Source: Catellatospora paridis (lineage in GTDB: Bacteria; Actinomycetota; Actinomycetes; Mycobacteriales; Micromonosporaceae). From it: a stretch of 64,000 bases of DNA. Shown here piece after piece: positions 1 through 7,586 of this stretch. A program made the translations under genes and the position numbers. The stretch is taken from contig NZ_ML769313.1 of NCBI RefSeq assembly GCF_009720365.1, positions 296,591-360,590 on the forward strand, read 5' to 3'. The number at the start of each line of letters is the position of its first letter. Position 1 is the stretch's first letter. The notes beneath the pieces were generated by a model. That model did not search any database, was not told the DNA's origin, and saw only the letters and a program-made list of their open reading frames with translations.

Positions 1-65
1 TTTTTTGGGGGTTGTCCCCCCCCCCCCCCCGGGCCCCCCCCCCCCCCGCGCCCCCCCCCCCCCCG
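1..65. repeat. Low-complexity poly-C/poly-G tract at window edge
   Basis: The first 65 bases are homopolymer runs of T, G and C with almost no other bases. Nothing codes here. A run like this at a contig end is more often a sequencing or assembly artefact than genuine sequence, so positions 1-65 should not be used for promoter or gene prediction. Confidence 0.8.
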
Positions 66-114
66 GCACGGGACTCCACCCGCCGCCGTCGGCGCGCGCC
101 CACTCCGGCGGCGA

Positions 115-726
115 TCAGCCTGCAGTGGTGGCGGCGTGGTGGTCGCTGATGACTTTGCGGAGCGCGGGCAGTGCGGGCCCGGCCTGGCCGGCCAGCTGTT
201 CGATGCGCTGCTTGCGCTCGCGGGCCTGCCTGCGACTGATCGCGATCCTGATCTCCCCGAGCGCGGCGAGCGCCGTCAGCGCCCCCTCCTGCGGGTGGGC
301 GCTGCCTGCGCCGAGCGTGTGGGACACCGTCGACCGCAGCTCGCTGACCAGCCGATGGCTGTGCACCTTGACCCGGGTCGCGGGGAAGAGACCGAGCCAC
401 CGGTAGCGCTCGGTGCTGATGAGGCGGGCCTCGGCCAGCCGCTGCTGCACCGCGCGGAACATCGGGGTCTGCGCGCGGTGCACCCAGTGCTTCCAGCTCT
501 TGAGCTTGGGTGCGGCGGCGAGGTCGCGGAGCACGTCGGCGAGCAGGGGGTCGGCGACGCCGACGCCGGTCGGCTTGGCCTTGCCGTCCGCATCGGACAG
601 CGCGCCGAGCTGGAGGAGCTCGGTCAGCGCCGCGGCGCGCAGGACATATCCGAGGTAGCCGTTGCAGGTGAGCTTGTGCTTCTCGGTGTTGTAGGCCAGC
701 AGGTAGACCTGTGAGGTGAGCTCCAT
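115..726 (-). CDS. GPP34-family (GOLPH3-like) phosphoprotein
   Basis: 203-residue soluble protein resembling the GPP34/GOLPH3 family, which in eukaryotes binds phosphatidylinositol-4-phosphate on the Golgi; the role of the bacterial copies is unknown. The N-terminus reads MELTSQVYLLAYNTEKHKL, followed by the all-helical body typical of the family (a Leu-rich helix after 'LGYVLRAAALTELLQLGAL', a 'DPLLADVLRDL' helix, and a C-terminal helix of Arg/Ala). The ATG at 726 is chosen because AAAGAGG lies 7 bases upstream; a longer frame exists but overlaps the upstream gene. It is the second gene of a two-gene unit with the ribbon-helix-helix gene at 738-941 (11 bp gap). Family assignment is fairly sure, function is not. 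Confidence 0.82.
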   Translation of the reverse strand: MELTSQVYLLAYNTEKHKLTCNGYLGYVLRAAALTELLQLGALSDADGKAKPTGVGVADPLLADVLRDLAAAPKLKSWKHWVHRAQTPMFRAVQQRLAEARLISTERYRWLGLFPATRVKVHSHRLVSELRSTVSHTLGAGSAHPQEGALTALAALGEIRIAISRRQARERKQRIEQLAGQAGPALPALRKVISDHHAATTAG

Positions 727-737
727 GTCTGCCTCTT

Positions 738-941
738 TCAGTCTGGATCCTTGGGGGGACGACCGCGCCGCCTCGGCTCGCCGACTCCACCGGGCAGCCT
801 GCCGTCGCGGGCCAGCGACTGGCGCAGCAGGAACTCGATCTGCGCGTTGACGCTGCGCAGATCGTCTGCCGCCCACCTGGCCAGCGCGTCGTGCACGGCG
901 GGGTCGAGCCGCAGCAACAACTGCTTCCGCTCACCCGCCAT
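738..941 (-). CDS. Ribbon-helix-helix (Arc-type) small DNA-binding protein
   Basis: 67-residue protein. Residues 1-45 have the pattern of an Arc/HicB-type ribbon-helix-helix fold: a short strand (KQLLLRL) then two helices ([16 protein letters not shown] and [14 protein letters not shown]). The tail is basic ([11 protein letters not shown]), as in proteins that contact DNA nonspecifically. The ATG at 941 has no Shine-Dalgarno sequence, but a promoter ends 6 bases before it, so the mRNA is probably leaderless. It is followed after 11 bp by the GPP34 gene, so it may autoregulate the pair. No toxin partner is evident. It could be a generic regulator rather than an antitoxin. Confidence 0.8.
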   Translation of the reverse strand: MAGERKQLLLRLDPAVHDALARWAADDLRSVNAQIEFLLRQSLARDGRLPGGVGEPRRRGRPPKDPD

Positions 942-947
942 GGAGCT

Positions 948-977
948 AGCATAGTGATATCTATTTTCTGGGCGCAA
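948..977 (-). promoter_or_regulatory. Leaderless promoter of the RHH-GPP34 unit
   Basis: On the minus strand TTGCGC, an 18-base spacer and TATGCT end 6 bases before the ATG at 941. This spacing puts the transcription start at the start codon, in keeping with the lack of a ribosome binding site. Confidence 0.55.
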
Positions 978-1006
978 GTAGGCCCGTGCGGAGACCGGAG
1001 GAAACG

Positions 1007-1576
1007 TCAGGCGACCTGGTACGGGTACGCGACGCCGGGCGGGTCCTCGCCCACCCGGCCGTCGACGGCCTCCCGGATGAGGTCGGCGTGGCCCGTGTGC
1101 CGGGCATACTCCTCGATCATGTCGACCAGCAGCCGTCGCAGGGTGAGCAGGCTGCCGTCGGGCGCGGTGTACACGGTGTCGACGCCGGTGGTCAGCAGCA
1201 CGTCGGTCACCGCTCGCCGGGACCGGTCGATGGCCTGTTCCCACAGGGCGTACAGCGCTGCGGCATCGTCGTCGGCAGCGGACCGCCATTCCCAGCCGGG
1301 CTCGGCGACGCGTTCCATGTCCTGCCACGGCTGCGGCAGCTCGGCCCCGGCCAGGTCGCCCGTGAAGTTGACGTCCTCCAGGTAGGCGAGATGCTTGAGC
1401 AGCCCGCCGAGGGTCATCGTCGAGGTGCCCACGCTCATCCGCAGGCCCGCCTCGTCCAGGTCGGCGCACTTCCACGCGAACGTGGCACGCTGCCTCTCCA
1501 GGGAGCCCAGCAGGGTCTCGGCCTCGCCGGCGATGGCCGGCGGCTCGGGGAATCCCACCACGTCGACATGCGTCAT
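1007..1576 (-). CDS. DinB/DUF664 family protein (putative mycothiol-dependent enzyme)
   Basis: 189-residue four-helix-bundle protein of the DinB superfamily, DUF664 branch. The three metal-ligand histidines of the fold are visible: H62 in '[10 protein letters not shown]' and H160/H163 in '[15 protein letters not shown]', with the trailing 'REAVDG' typical of this actinobacterial subgroup. Relatives include mycothiol- or bacillithiol-dependent S-transferases and maleylpyruvate isomerase, so a metal-dependent thiol transfer or detoxification role is plausible, but the substrate cannot be read from the sequence. Monocistronic, convergent with nothing; the ATG at 1576 has only a weak ribosome binding site. 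Confidence 0.88.
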   Translation of the reverse strand: MTHVDVVGFPEPPAIAGEAETLLGSLERQRATFAWKCADLDEAGLRMSVGTSTMTLGGLLKHLAYLEDVNFTGDLAGAELPQPWQDMERVAEPGWEWRSAADDDAAALYALWEQAIDRSRRAVTDVLLTTGVDTVYTAPDGSLLTLRRLLVDMIEEYARHTGHADLIREAVDGRVGEDPPGVAYPYQVA

Positions 1577-1644
1577 GGCAGGGGCCTACCCAGCGGCACG
1601 GTCGCCGAATCGCCGTCCCGATCGAGCCTTGCGGCGTGCGCCGC

Positions 1645-2139
1645 TCATCCCGTGCCGTGCGGCCCGGAGGTGCGGCGCAGTCCGGGGTGTACGCCGCGCG
1701 GGTAGCCGCTGTGTTCGGCCAGGCGCTGCAGCAGGGCGAGCAGCTGCCGCCGTTCGCCGCCGTCCAGGCCGGTCAGCAGTTCCTCCTCCTCGGCGTCGGC
1801 GATGGCGACGGCTTCGGGCAGCAGGGTGCGGGCCGCGTCGGTCAGGTGGATCGCATGGGCCCGCCGGTCGGCGGGATGGCGCCGGCGTTCGGCGAGCCCG
1901 CGCTGTTCGAGGTCGTCGAGCAGCCCGACCATCACCTTGCGGTGGATGCCGAGCGCCTCGGCGAGCTGCTGCTGAGTCCGGCCCTCGCCCTGGGCGAGGT
2001 GCATGAGCAGGCCGAAGTGACTGGGCTGGATGCCCAGCGGGGCCAGGCGATCGGTGAACCGCGCCGCGGTGTGGAAGCCCAGCTGCGACAGCAGGAAGTT
2101 GGTCCGCTCGCCCAGCGGTCGGTTCGAAGGCCCTGGCAC
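1645..2139 (-). CDS. MarR-family transcriptional regulator
   Basis: About 164 residues with a standard MarR winged helix: '[15 protein letters not shown]', the recognition region '[28 protein letters not shown]' and the wing '[17 protein letters not shown]' with the conserved D-R-R. The reading frame continues upstream to an ATG at 2181, but I chose the GTG at 2139: a TACAAT -10 box lies 6 bases before it, so the transcript is probably leaderless, and family N-termini usually begin near this point. The gene is divergent from the NAD(P)-binding gene at 2216, and the shared 76-bp region makes that gene the likely target, with autoregulation. Ligand unknown. Confidence 0.88.
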   Translation of the reverse strand: MPGPSNRPLGERTNFLLSQLGFHTAARFTDRLAPLGIQPSHFGLLMHLAQGEGRTQQQLAEALGIHRKVMVGLLDDLEQRGLAERRRHPADRRAHAIHLTDAARTLLPEAVAIADAEEEELLTGLDGGERRQLLALLQRLAEHSGYPRGVHPGLRRTSGPHGTG

Positions 2140-2145
2140 CGAAGT

Positions 2146-2176
2146 ATTGTACGTCCGCGAAATTGTCCTGTACGGT
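2146..2176. promoter_or_regulatory. Overlapping divergent promoters, marR / NAD(P)-binding gene
   Basis: Minus strand: TACAAT at 2151-2146, directly before the marR GTG. Plus strand: TTGTAC (2147-2152), 18 bases, TACGGT (2171-2176), about 40 bases before the ATG at 2216. The two promoters share bases, so a single bound MarR could block both. The region also holds a TGTACG direct repeat and an ATTGT...ACAAT pair. Confidence 0.5.
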
Positions 2177-2215
2177 AACAATCACCGAGACTCCTCATTT
2201 CCGGAAGGGCACCAG

Positions 2216-2854
2216 ATGAAACTGACGGTCTTCGGAGCCACCGGCGGCATCGGCGGGCACATCGTGCGCCAGTCCCTGGACGCCGGACACTCGGTGACCG
2301 CCGTCGTCCGCAGCTCTGCCCACTTCGACCTGCGGCACCCCGCCCTGGAGGTGGCGACGGTCCCCGGTCTGACCGACCCTGAACTCGTGCTACCCGCATT
2401 GACGGGCAGCGACGCGGTCCTGTCGGGCGTCGGCGCGCGCGGCCGCAAAGCCGGCACCGTGGCCTCCGACGCGACGCGCGGCATCCTCGCCGCCATGGCA
2501 GACAGCGGGGTACGGCGCTTCGTGGCCGTAAGCGCGGCCCCGCTCGCCCCGCCGCCCGAGGGCGAGGGATTCTTCAGCCGCCGCATCCTGCTGCCGCTGA
2601 TCCGTGCCGCCTTCAAGGACGTCTACCGGGACCTGGCGGTGATGGAGGGGCTGATCCTGCAGAGTGCGACCGAGTGGACGGTGGTCCGGCCGCCCAAGCT
2701 CGTCAACAAGCCGGTGACCGGCCGCTACCGCACGGCCGTCGGCGGGAACGTGGTCGGGGGCCACACGATCTCCCGCGCCGACGTGGCACACGCCATGCTG
2801 GCCGCGCTGGACGACCCCGCGACCATCGGGCAGGGCGTCGGCGTCGCGTACTGA
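2216..2854 (+). CDS. NAD(P)-binding (NmrA/SDR-like) oxidoreductase
   Basis: 212-residue atypical short-chain dehydrogenase/NAD(P)H-binding protein. The Rossmann motif is at the very N-terminus (MKLTVFGATGGIGGHIVRQ), followed by 'HSVTAVVR' and 'GVRRFVAVSAAPL', and 'ATEWTVVRPPKL' near the C-terminal part. There is no Tyr-xxx-Lys catalytic pair in the usual place, as expected for NmrA-like members that act as flavin/quinone reductases or redox sensors. The ATG at 2216 has GGAAGG 8 bases upstream. Divergent from a MarR gene that probably controls it. Substrate unknown. Confidence 0.88.
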   Translation: MKLTVFGATGGIGGHIVRQSLDAGHSVTAVVRSSAHFDLRHPALEVATVPGLTDPELVLPALTGSDAVLSGVGARGRKAGTVASDATRGILAAMADSGVRRFVAVSAAPLAPPPEGEGFFSRRILLPLIRAAFKDVYRDLAVMEGLILQSATEWTVVRPPKLVNKPVTGRYRTAVGGNVVGGHTISRADVAHAMLAALDDPATIGQGVGVAY

Positions 2855-2961
2855 AACCTGCCGTGCGCGCGGGCGACGGCCGGCGGGGCGTGCGCCGTCA
2901 CCCAACGGCTGCCGTCCGGGTTGACTGACTGTCACAGGCGGCACGGGAGGATCGGGGCACC

Positions 2962-3384
2962 ATGCGTTTGAGCATCCGCAACCAGTTCGACGGCGAGGTC
3001 ATCGACATCGCCCGCGGCAAGGCGATGGCGACGGTGAAGGTCCGGCTCGCGGAACGGACGGCCATCACCTCCGCGATCACCGTGGAAGCGCTGGACGACC
3101 TCGGGCTCACCATCGGCCGACCGGCCACCGTCCTGATCAAGTCGACCGAGGTGGCGGTGGGGGTCGGCCCGATCGGGCTCGTCAGCATCCGCAACCAGAT
3201 CCCGGCCACGGTCGTCGGCGTGGAGCACGGCGCGGTGATGACGACCGTGAAGCTGAGCATGGAGGACGGCCGCGCGCTGACCGCCGCGGTCACCCGGGAG
3301 GCGGCCGAGGACCTCGGGCTGGCCGACGGGGACGCGGTGACCGCGCTGGTGAAGTCGACCGATGTGAGCGTGGCGGCCCCGTGA
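2962..3384 (+). CDS. Tandem Mop/TOBE-domain molybdate-binding protein
   Basis: 140-residue protein made of two Mop (TOBE) domains in series, residues about 1-68 and 72-138. Each opens with a '(L)SIRNQ' strand and contains 'VKVRL/VKLSM', 'ALDDLGL/AAEDLGL' and ends in 'VLIKSTEVAV/ALVKSTDVSV', so the two halves are clear internal duplicates. Known di-Mop proteins assemble and bind molybdate or tungstate at subunit interfaces as a cytoplasmic store. No molybdate transporter or ModE is adjacent. GGGAGG is 11 bases before the ATG. It ends at a strong bidirectional terminator. Confidence 0.9.
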   Translation: MRLSIRNQFDGEVIDIARGKAMATVKVRLAERTAITSAITVEALDDLGLTIGRPATVLIKSTEVAVGVGPIGLVSIRNQIPATVVGVEHGAVMTTVKLSMEDGRALTAAVTREAAEDLGLADGDAVTALVKSTDVSVAAP

Positions 3385-3411
3385 CCGCGGGACGGTATGC
3401 CGATCGCGGCG

Positions 3412-3478
3412 CACGGCCTGCGGGGCAAGGGGCGGCAACCACGCGAGGGTGGCCCCGCCCCTTGCCCCGCAGGCCGTG
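3412..3478. terminator. Bidirectional terminator hairpin
   Basis: Perfect 24-bp inverted repeat (3412-3435 and 3455-3478) with a 19-base loop that can itself pair partly. It sits between the convergent Mop gene and beta-helix gene, with no long T run, as is usual for high-GC actinomycetes. Confidence 0.85.
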
Positions 3479-3490
3479 TGACGTCGCCGG

Positions 3491-4585
3491 TCAGCAGGCC
3501 GCCGTGGGATCGCCGACCTGGCCGGCGTAGGTGCCGACCGTGTCGCCGCCGACGTTGTCGCGCATGGTGTTGCCGCAGATCCGTCCGTGCGGGCCGAACT
3601 CCTGGACCTTGATTCCGCCGCGCGCGTTGTCGGTGATGGTGTTGGCGTAGACGGCGTTGCCGACGGCGTCGCCGGGCAGGTCTCCGCCGATGCGCACGCC
3701 GGCGGCGGCGTTGTGGTGGATCAGGTTGCCGCGGATGCTGTTGTGGGAACCGCGCGACTCGATCGCGCCGGAGTTGCCGTTGCGTGCCGCCTGCCCGGTG
3801 CAGGTGTTGAACGCGACGTCGTTGTGGCTGGAGCCCTCCTTGATGTCGACGCACTCGGCCCCACGGGTGTCGAAGACGTTGCCGTAGACGCGGTTGCCGT
3901 CGCTGGCGTCGGGCTCGGGGGAGGGGTTGAGGTAGGTCTGCTCGGGCGCGGTGCCGATGTAGACGCCTTCGCCGTTCTGCCCGGTGGTGGTGTTGGGGAC
4001 CTGGAAGTCGTGGATCCCGCACGGGCCGATCCGGTTGCCCGCGACGAGGGAGCCGGTGGCGAAGTACTTCATGCGCAGGCACTCCCCGCCGAGGTTGGTC
4101 AGCCGCATGCCCAGGATGCGGGTGCCGGACACGCCGTCGCCGGCGACCAGGCTCACCACGTAGATGGCCTTGTCGCGGTAGCAGGCCTCGACGAGTTCGG
4201 CGCAGACCTTGCCGTCGATGGTGAAGCCGCTGAGGGTGGTGTCGTCGTGGTGGATCTGGAACACCCGTGACGACGTCCCGGCGCCCTGCAGGATCGCGGT
4301 GGCCGGGCCGGTGACGGTGACCCCCGGCCGCACGGTCGAGACGTCCTCGGCGTACACGCCGGGGCGCAGCATGATCGTGGCGCCCGACGCCGCCGCGTCG
4401 ATCGCGGCGCGCAGCGTCCGGTACGGGTGGGTGAAGCTCCCGGCTGCGGCATCATCGACGCCGCGCACCGGGTCGACGTGCAACACCTCGGCGAAGGTCG
4501 ACGCGGACACGAGCGCGGGCAGCAGCGACAGCGAGACGGTCAGCGCCACCGCCGCGGCGCGCGGTATGGCGGAACGCAGAGACAT
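3491..4585 (-). CDS. Secreted right-handed beta-helix protein, possible polysaccharide lyase/epimerase
   Basis: 364 residues with a Sec signal peptide (hydrophobic run to about residue 29, cut near 'LVSA-S'). After 'LHVDPVRGVDDAAAGSFTHPYRTLRAAID' (the DUF1565 start seen in parallel beta-helix enzymes) come repeated short coils rich in G-N-x-I/V (for example 'GNRIGPCGIHDF', 'GNRVYGNVFDTRG', 'SIRGNLIHHNAAAGV', 'NAVYANTITDNARGG'), and seven cysteines. Beta-helix proteins of this type include PL6 lyases, pectate lyases and mannuronan C5-epimerases. The divergent neighbour is a PL7 alginate lyase, which suggests that this protein also acts on alginate. I cannot see a defining catalytic triad, so the exact family stays open. 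Confidence 0.85.
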   Translation of the reverse strand: MSLRSAIPRAAAVALTVSLSLLPALVSASTFAEVLHVDPVRGVDDAAAGSFTHPYRTLRAAIDAAASGATIMLRPGVYAEDVSTVRPGVTVTGPATAILQGAGTSSRVFQIHHDDTTLSGFTIDGKVCAELVEACYRDKAIYVVSLVAGDGVSGTRILGMRLTNLGGECLRMKYFATGSLVAGNRIGPCGIHDFQVPNTTTGQNGEGVYIGTAPEQTYLNPSPEPDASDGNRVYGNVFDTRGAECVDIKEGSSHNDVAFNTCTGQAARNGNSGAIESRGSHNSIRGNLIHHNAAAGVRIGGDLPGDAVGNAVYANTITDNARGGIKVQEFGPHGRICGNTMRDNVGGDTVGTYAGQVGDPTAAC

Positions 4586-4674
4586 GCAAGCACCTTTCGG
4601 GGAAAGGCGCCCTCACCCGAGCTGTTCTTGGGCGCATGGCACCGCGGACACCGGTGCCGTACGTAAGCGGTGTG

Positions 4675-4704
4675 ACGTTAGAGCGCCACGGTCCTCATTG
4701 TCAA
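4675..4704 (-). promoter_or_regulatory. Promoter of the beta-helix gene
   Basis: Minus strand: TTGACA (4704-4699), 18 bases, TAACGT (4680-4675). The leader to the ATG at 4585 is about 85 bases. The inverted repeat at 4638-4658 lies about +10 to +31 and could be an operator. Confidence 0.6.
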
Positions 4705-4891
4705 CGGATCAAGCGCCGTCGGAGGGCCATGACACCTCATGTCGGTAGATCGTCGCACCGAACACATCGCGCTGCCGGCGGTGGTGGCCTGGCACCGGGC
4801 CTGGTCCTTGACCTCGCCCCTACGCAGGAGCTATGTGGAGTATGGACGCACCGTCCACATGTCGGCCGCGTTTCAGTGGTGTGGCCGGGTA

Positions 4892-4920
4892 TTGACAGCC
4901 TTCTGGTCCCCGTCTAGCTT
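4892..4920 (+). promoter_or_regulatory. Sigma70-type promoter of the PL7 alginate lyase gene
   Basis: TTGACA (4892-4897), exactly 17 bases, TAGCTT (4915-4920). The predicted start falls at about 4927, inside the first LacI-type operator. The arrangement matches the transporter promoter at 8759-8787 (TTGACA, 17, TAGGTT). Confidence 0.7.
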
Positions 4921-4924
4921 CTGG

Positions 4925-4952
4925 GGCATCGATACACCACTGCATCGATACA
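4925..4952. promoter_or_regulatory. Pair of LacI-type operators, PL7 gene
   Basis: Direct repeat of GCATCGATACACC (4926-4938 and 4942-4954). Each copy is a near-palindrome centred on CG, GGCATCGATACA and TGCATCGATACA. The CG centres are at 4930.5 and 4946.5, 16 bp apart, as in the pair at 8790-8818. Position at the transcription start implies repression. Probable ligand-responsive regulator: the LacI protein encoded at 7587-8630. Confidence 0.65.
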
Positions 4953-5085
4953 CCGGACGATCCGTCGAACCCGAGCAGACGAGTCGTCCGGCCCTGGCCG
5001 GCGACCTGCCGCCATGCCTGTTCCTCCACCGCGCCATGACCGGCAAAGGAACCGCGTTCATACCCCTCCGACGAAAGAGGCGCAC

Positions 5086-6276
5086 ATGAACCGAACACCG
5101 CGACGCCGCACCCTCCGCCCCGCCACGCTGGCCGCCACCGCGGCCGCGGCCCTGCTCGCCAGCCTGATGTCCGCGCCGCCCGCGCTGGCCGCGACCCCGC
5201 TGACCGTCTCGGCGATCACGGCCAGCGGCGACGACGGCAACGTGCCCGCCAACACCGTCGACAACAACCTGTCGACCCGCTGGTCCGACGAAGGCGACGG
5301 GGTCTGGATCCGCTACGACCTCGGCTCCAGCCAGACCGTCGGCTGGATCGCGCTGGGCTGGCACCGCGGCAACGAGCGTCCCTTCACCTTCGACGTCCAG
5401 ACGTCCACCGACGGCTCGTCGTGGAGCACCGCCATCGGCGGCCGCACCTCCTCCGGCACCACCACCGCCCAGGAGGAGTACGACTTCTCCGACCGCACCG
5501 CCCGCTACGTGCGCGTCGTCGGCCACGGCAACACCGTCAACGAGTGGACCAGCATCACCGAGACCGACATCTACGGCGCGGGCTCGCCCGGCGGCGGCGG
5601 GGGAGGCAACTGCGCCTACCCGGCGCAGGTCCTCAACCTGACCAACTGGAAGGAGACCCTGCCGACCGGCTCGTCGGAGAGCCCGACCGAGATCAAGCAG
5701 CCGGCGCTGAACACGTTCGCCGTCGACCCCTGGTTCAAGGTCAACGCCAGTTGTGACGGCGTGCAGTTCCGCTCCGCCGTCAACGGCGTCACCACCAGCG
5801 GATCCGGCTACCCCCGCTCCGAACTGCGCGAGATGACCAACAACGGCACGAGCAACGCCGCCTGGTCGTCCACCTCAGGCACACACACCCTGGTCATCAG
5901 CCAGGCGGTCACCAACCTCCCGGCGACCAAGCCGCACGTCGTCGCCGGGCAGATCCACGACTCCGAGGACGACGTGACCGTCTTCCGGCTCGAGGGCAGC
6001 AGCCTCTACCTCACCAACGGTGACGACACCCACTACAAGCTCATCACCAGCAGCTACCAGCTCGGCACCCGCTTCGAGGCCAAGTTCGTCGTCAGCGGCG
6101 GCCAGGTCAAGGCCTACTACAACGGGACCCTGCAGGCCACGCTGAGCAAGAGCTTCTCCGGCGCCTACTTCAAGGCCGGCGCCTACACCCAGGCGAACTG
6201 CACGAACTCCTCGCCCTGCAGCAGCAGCAACTACGGGCAGGTCGTCATCTACAGCGTCACCGTCAGCCACTCGTAA
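5086..6276 (+). CDS. Secreted alginate lyase: CBM32 (F5/8 type C) + PL7
   Basis: 396 residues. Signal peptide 1-36 with a Tat-like arginine-rich n-region, cut after 'ALA'; an F5/8 type C (CBM32) carbohydrate-binding domain at about 37-165; a Gly linker at 168-174; then a family PL7 alginate lyase domain to the end. The three PL7 signature blocks are present: RSELR (244-248), QIH (289-291) and YFKAGAY (361-367). The Ile in QIH is usually associated with action on guluronate-containing blocks. It cleaves alginate by beta-elimination outside the cell. The ATG at 5086 has AAGAGG 5 bases upstream. The promoter carries the LacI operator pair shared with the transporter operon, tying the enzyme to uptake of its products. 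Confidence 0.95.
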   Translation: MNRTPRRRTLRPATLAATAAAALLASLMSAPPALAATPLTVSAITASGDDGNVPANTVDNNLSTRWSDEGDGVWIRYDLGSSQTVGWIALGWHRGNERPFTFDVQTSTDGSSWSTAIGGRTSSGTTTAQEEYDFSDRTARYVRVVGHGNTVNEWTSITETDIYGAGSPGGGGGGNCAYPAQVLNLTNWKETLPTGSSESPTEIKQPALNTFAVDPWFKVNASCDGVQFRSAVNGVTTSGSGYPRSELREMTNNGTSNAAWSSTSGTHTLVISQAVTNLPATKPHVVAGQIHDSEDDVTVFRLEGSSLYLTNGDDTHYKLITSSYQLGTRFEAKFVVSGGQVKAYYNGTLQATLSKSFSGAYFKAGAYTQANCTNSSPCSSSNYGQVVIYSVTVSHS

Positions 6277-6293
6277 CCGGCGCTGAACGGCTC

Positions 6294-6326
6294 GCGGTGG
6301 CGAAGGCGCCCGGCCTTCGCCACCGC
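6294..6326. terminator. Bidirectional terminator after PL7 / lspA
   Basis: Perfect 14-bp stem (6294-6307 with 6313-6326) and a 5-base loop, between convergent genes. Confidence 0.8.
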
Positions 6327-6348
6327 CGCCGGGGCAGACGTGGCGCGG

Positions 6349-6897
6349 CTACGCGGCGTCGTCGGTCCGGTCGGGCACGGTCTGGGCCGGCGTCGCGCCC
6401 ATCGGGACGTTGCGCAGGCTGAGCACGAAGATCAGCGCCACGCCCACCACCAGCGCGATGTCCGCCACGTTGCCCACGAACGGGCCGTAGTCGATGAAGT
6501 CCACCACGTGCCCCCGCGCGAACCCGGGCTCGCGGAACAGCCGGTCCAGCAGGTGGGTGGCCGCTCCGCCGAGCATCAGCCCGAACCCGATGGCCCAGGC
6601 CCGCGACGCCACCCGGCGGGCGATGTAGAGGATCGCCACGACGGCCGCCGCGGCGAACAGGGTCAGCACCCAGGTGTATTCAGTGCCGATCGAGAACGCG
6701 GCACCCGGGTTGTAGGTGAGCCGAAGTCGGAGCAGCTCGCCGATGACGTTGATCGGCGCCCGGCCGGCCAGCCCCACCGCCCACCACTTGGTCAGCTGGT
6801 CGACGGCCACCACCCCGGCGGCCAGGGCGAGCACCATCACGAACAACCGCGACGTCCGACTCGGCGACGCTGTCCGGTCACCCGCTGGCTGGCCCAT
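6349..6897 (-). CDS. lspA: Signal peptidase II (prolipoprotein signal peptidase)
   Basis: 182-residue integral membrane aspartyl protease that removes the signal peptide from diacylglyceryl-modified prolipoproteins. Four hydrophobic segments (about 18-36, 74-92, 100-116, 146-163). Family motifs: 'VDQLTKWW' (32-39), 'NPGAAF' (63-68) and 'NVADIAL' (143-149) with catalytic D146; the second catalytic Asp is D118 in 'THLLDRLF'. The usual Gly-Asn ahead of that Asp is Thr-His here, which is unusual. GGGAGA precedes the ATG at 6897. It may be a second lspA copy in this genome; the local genes encode at least two lipoproteins but give no specific link. Confidence 0.93.
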   Translation of the reverse strand: MGQPAGDRTASPSRTSRLFVMVLALAAGVVAVDQLTKWWAVGLAGRAPINVIGELLRLRLTYNPGAAFSIGTEYTWVLTLFAAAAVVAILYIARRVASRAWAIGFGLMLGGAATHLLDRLFREPGFARGHVVDFIDYGPFVGNVADIALVVGVALIFVLSLRNVPMGATPAQTVPDRTDDAA

Positions 6898-7013
6898 CTG
6901 ATCTCCCTGTCCCCGGTGTCCGTGGCTGTGACGTGCGGGTTGCCACCCTAGCCCACCGCCGAGGGCGGCTGATTTCGGTTGCGGTGAGCACGAAGGCAGG
7001 CGACGCTACCGGG

Positions 7014-7481
7014 ATGCTGCTGCGCCTTGCCGCGCGAGAGGATCTTGGCGACCTGCTGGACGTGCAACAGGAGGGCGCGCAGCGGGCGCTCGCGCGCATC
7101 TTCCCGCAGGACGCCTACCCGTTCCCGCGAGACGAGATCTTCGCCCGCTGGGCCGCGGAGATCGCCGATCCGGGCATCGAGGCCTACGTCATCGAGCATG
7201 CAGGACGGGTCAGCGGATTCGCCGCCACCCGAGGTGACGAACTGCTGCACTTCGGCACCGCCGTGGACACATGGGGGACGGGACTGGCGGTCGCCGCCCA
7301 CGACGAGATCCTCCAGCGCCTGGCCGCCTCCGGTGTCAGCCTGGCTCGGCTGCGCGTCTTCGAGGAGAACCACCGGGCGATCCGCTTCTACGAGAAACTC
7401 GGCTGGCAGCGGACGGTGGCACGCACCAGAACGTCCTTCCCGCCGCACCCGGTGCTGCTGGGCTACCAGCGCCGATGCTGA
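7014..7481 (+). CDS. GNAT-family N-acetyltransferase
   Basis: About 155 residues. The C-terminal GNAT signature 'ARLRVFEENHRAIRFYEKLGWQ' is clear (motif B with 'N.RAI.FYE..G'), and 'GTGLAVAAHDEILQRL' matches the acetyl-CoA pyrophosphate-binding region, though the classical Q/R-x-x-G-x-G/A is degenerate (WGTGLA). It should transfer an acetyl group from acetyl-CoA to an amine; the substrate is unknown. The frame is open upstream to 6933; the ATG at 7014 is preferred because similarity to the family starts there (LLRLAAREDLGDLLDVQ), but there is no clear ribosome binding site, so the start is uncertain. Confidence 0.82.
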   Translation: MLLRLAAREDLGDLLDVQQEGAQRALARIFPQDAYPFPRDEIFARWAAEIADPGIEAYVIEHAGRVSGFAATRGDELLHFGTAVDTWGTGLAVAAHDEILQRLAASGVSLARLRVFEENHRAIRFYEKLGWQRTVARTRTSFPPHPVLLGYQRRC

Positions 7482-7586
7482 ATCGGCCCGGTGCGGCTCC
7501 CGCCGGGCTGACCCGGACGTTTCTGCCGTGCCTGGCGACGCTACCGGGCAAGCCCCGACGGCACCAACGCCTTTTGCCGGCAGGTC

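Larger units (their letters stand above)
4586..5085. other. 500-bp divergent regulatory region (beta-helix / PL7)
   Basis: No gene seen. It holds the minus-strand promoter of the beta-helix gene (4675-4704), a GGCACCG...CGGTGCC inverted repeat (4638-4658) just downstream of that start, the plus-strand PL7 promoter (4892-4920) and two LacI-type operators (4925-4952). From the operators to the ATG at 5086 is a 130-base leader with no further signal that I recognise. Confidence 0.6.

Noticed and set aside
4638-4658. GGCACCG...CGGTGCC inverted repeat as a further LacI operator
   Set aside because: Arms do not match TGCAT-CG-ATGCA and the two CG steps are 9 bp apart, not 16; kept only as a possible operator of another kind.
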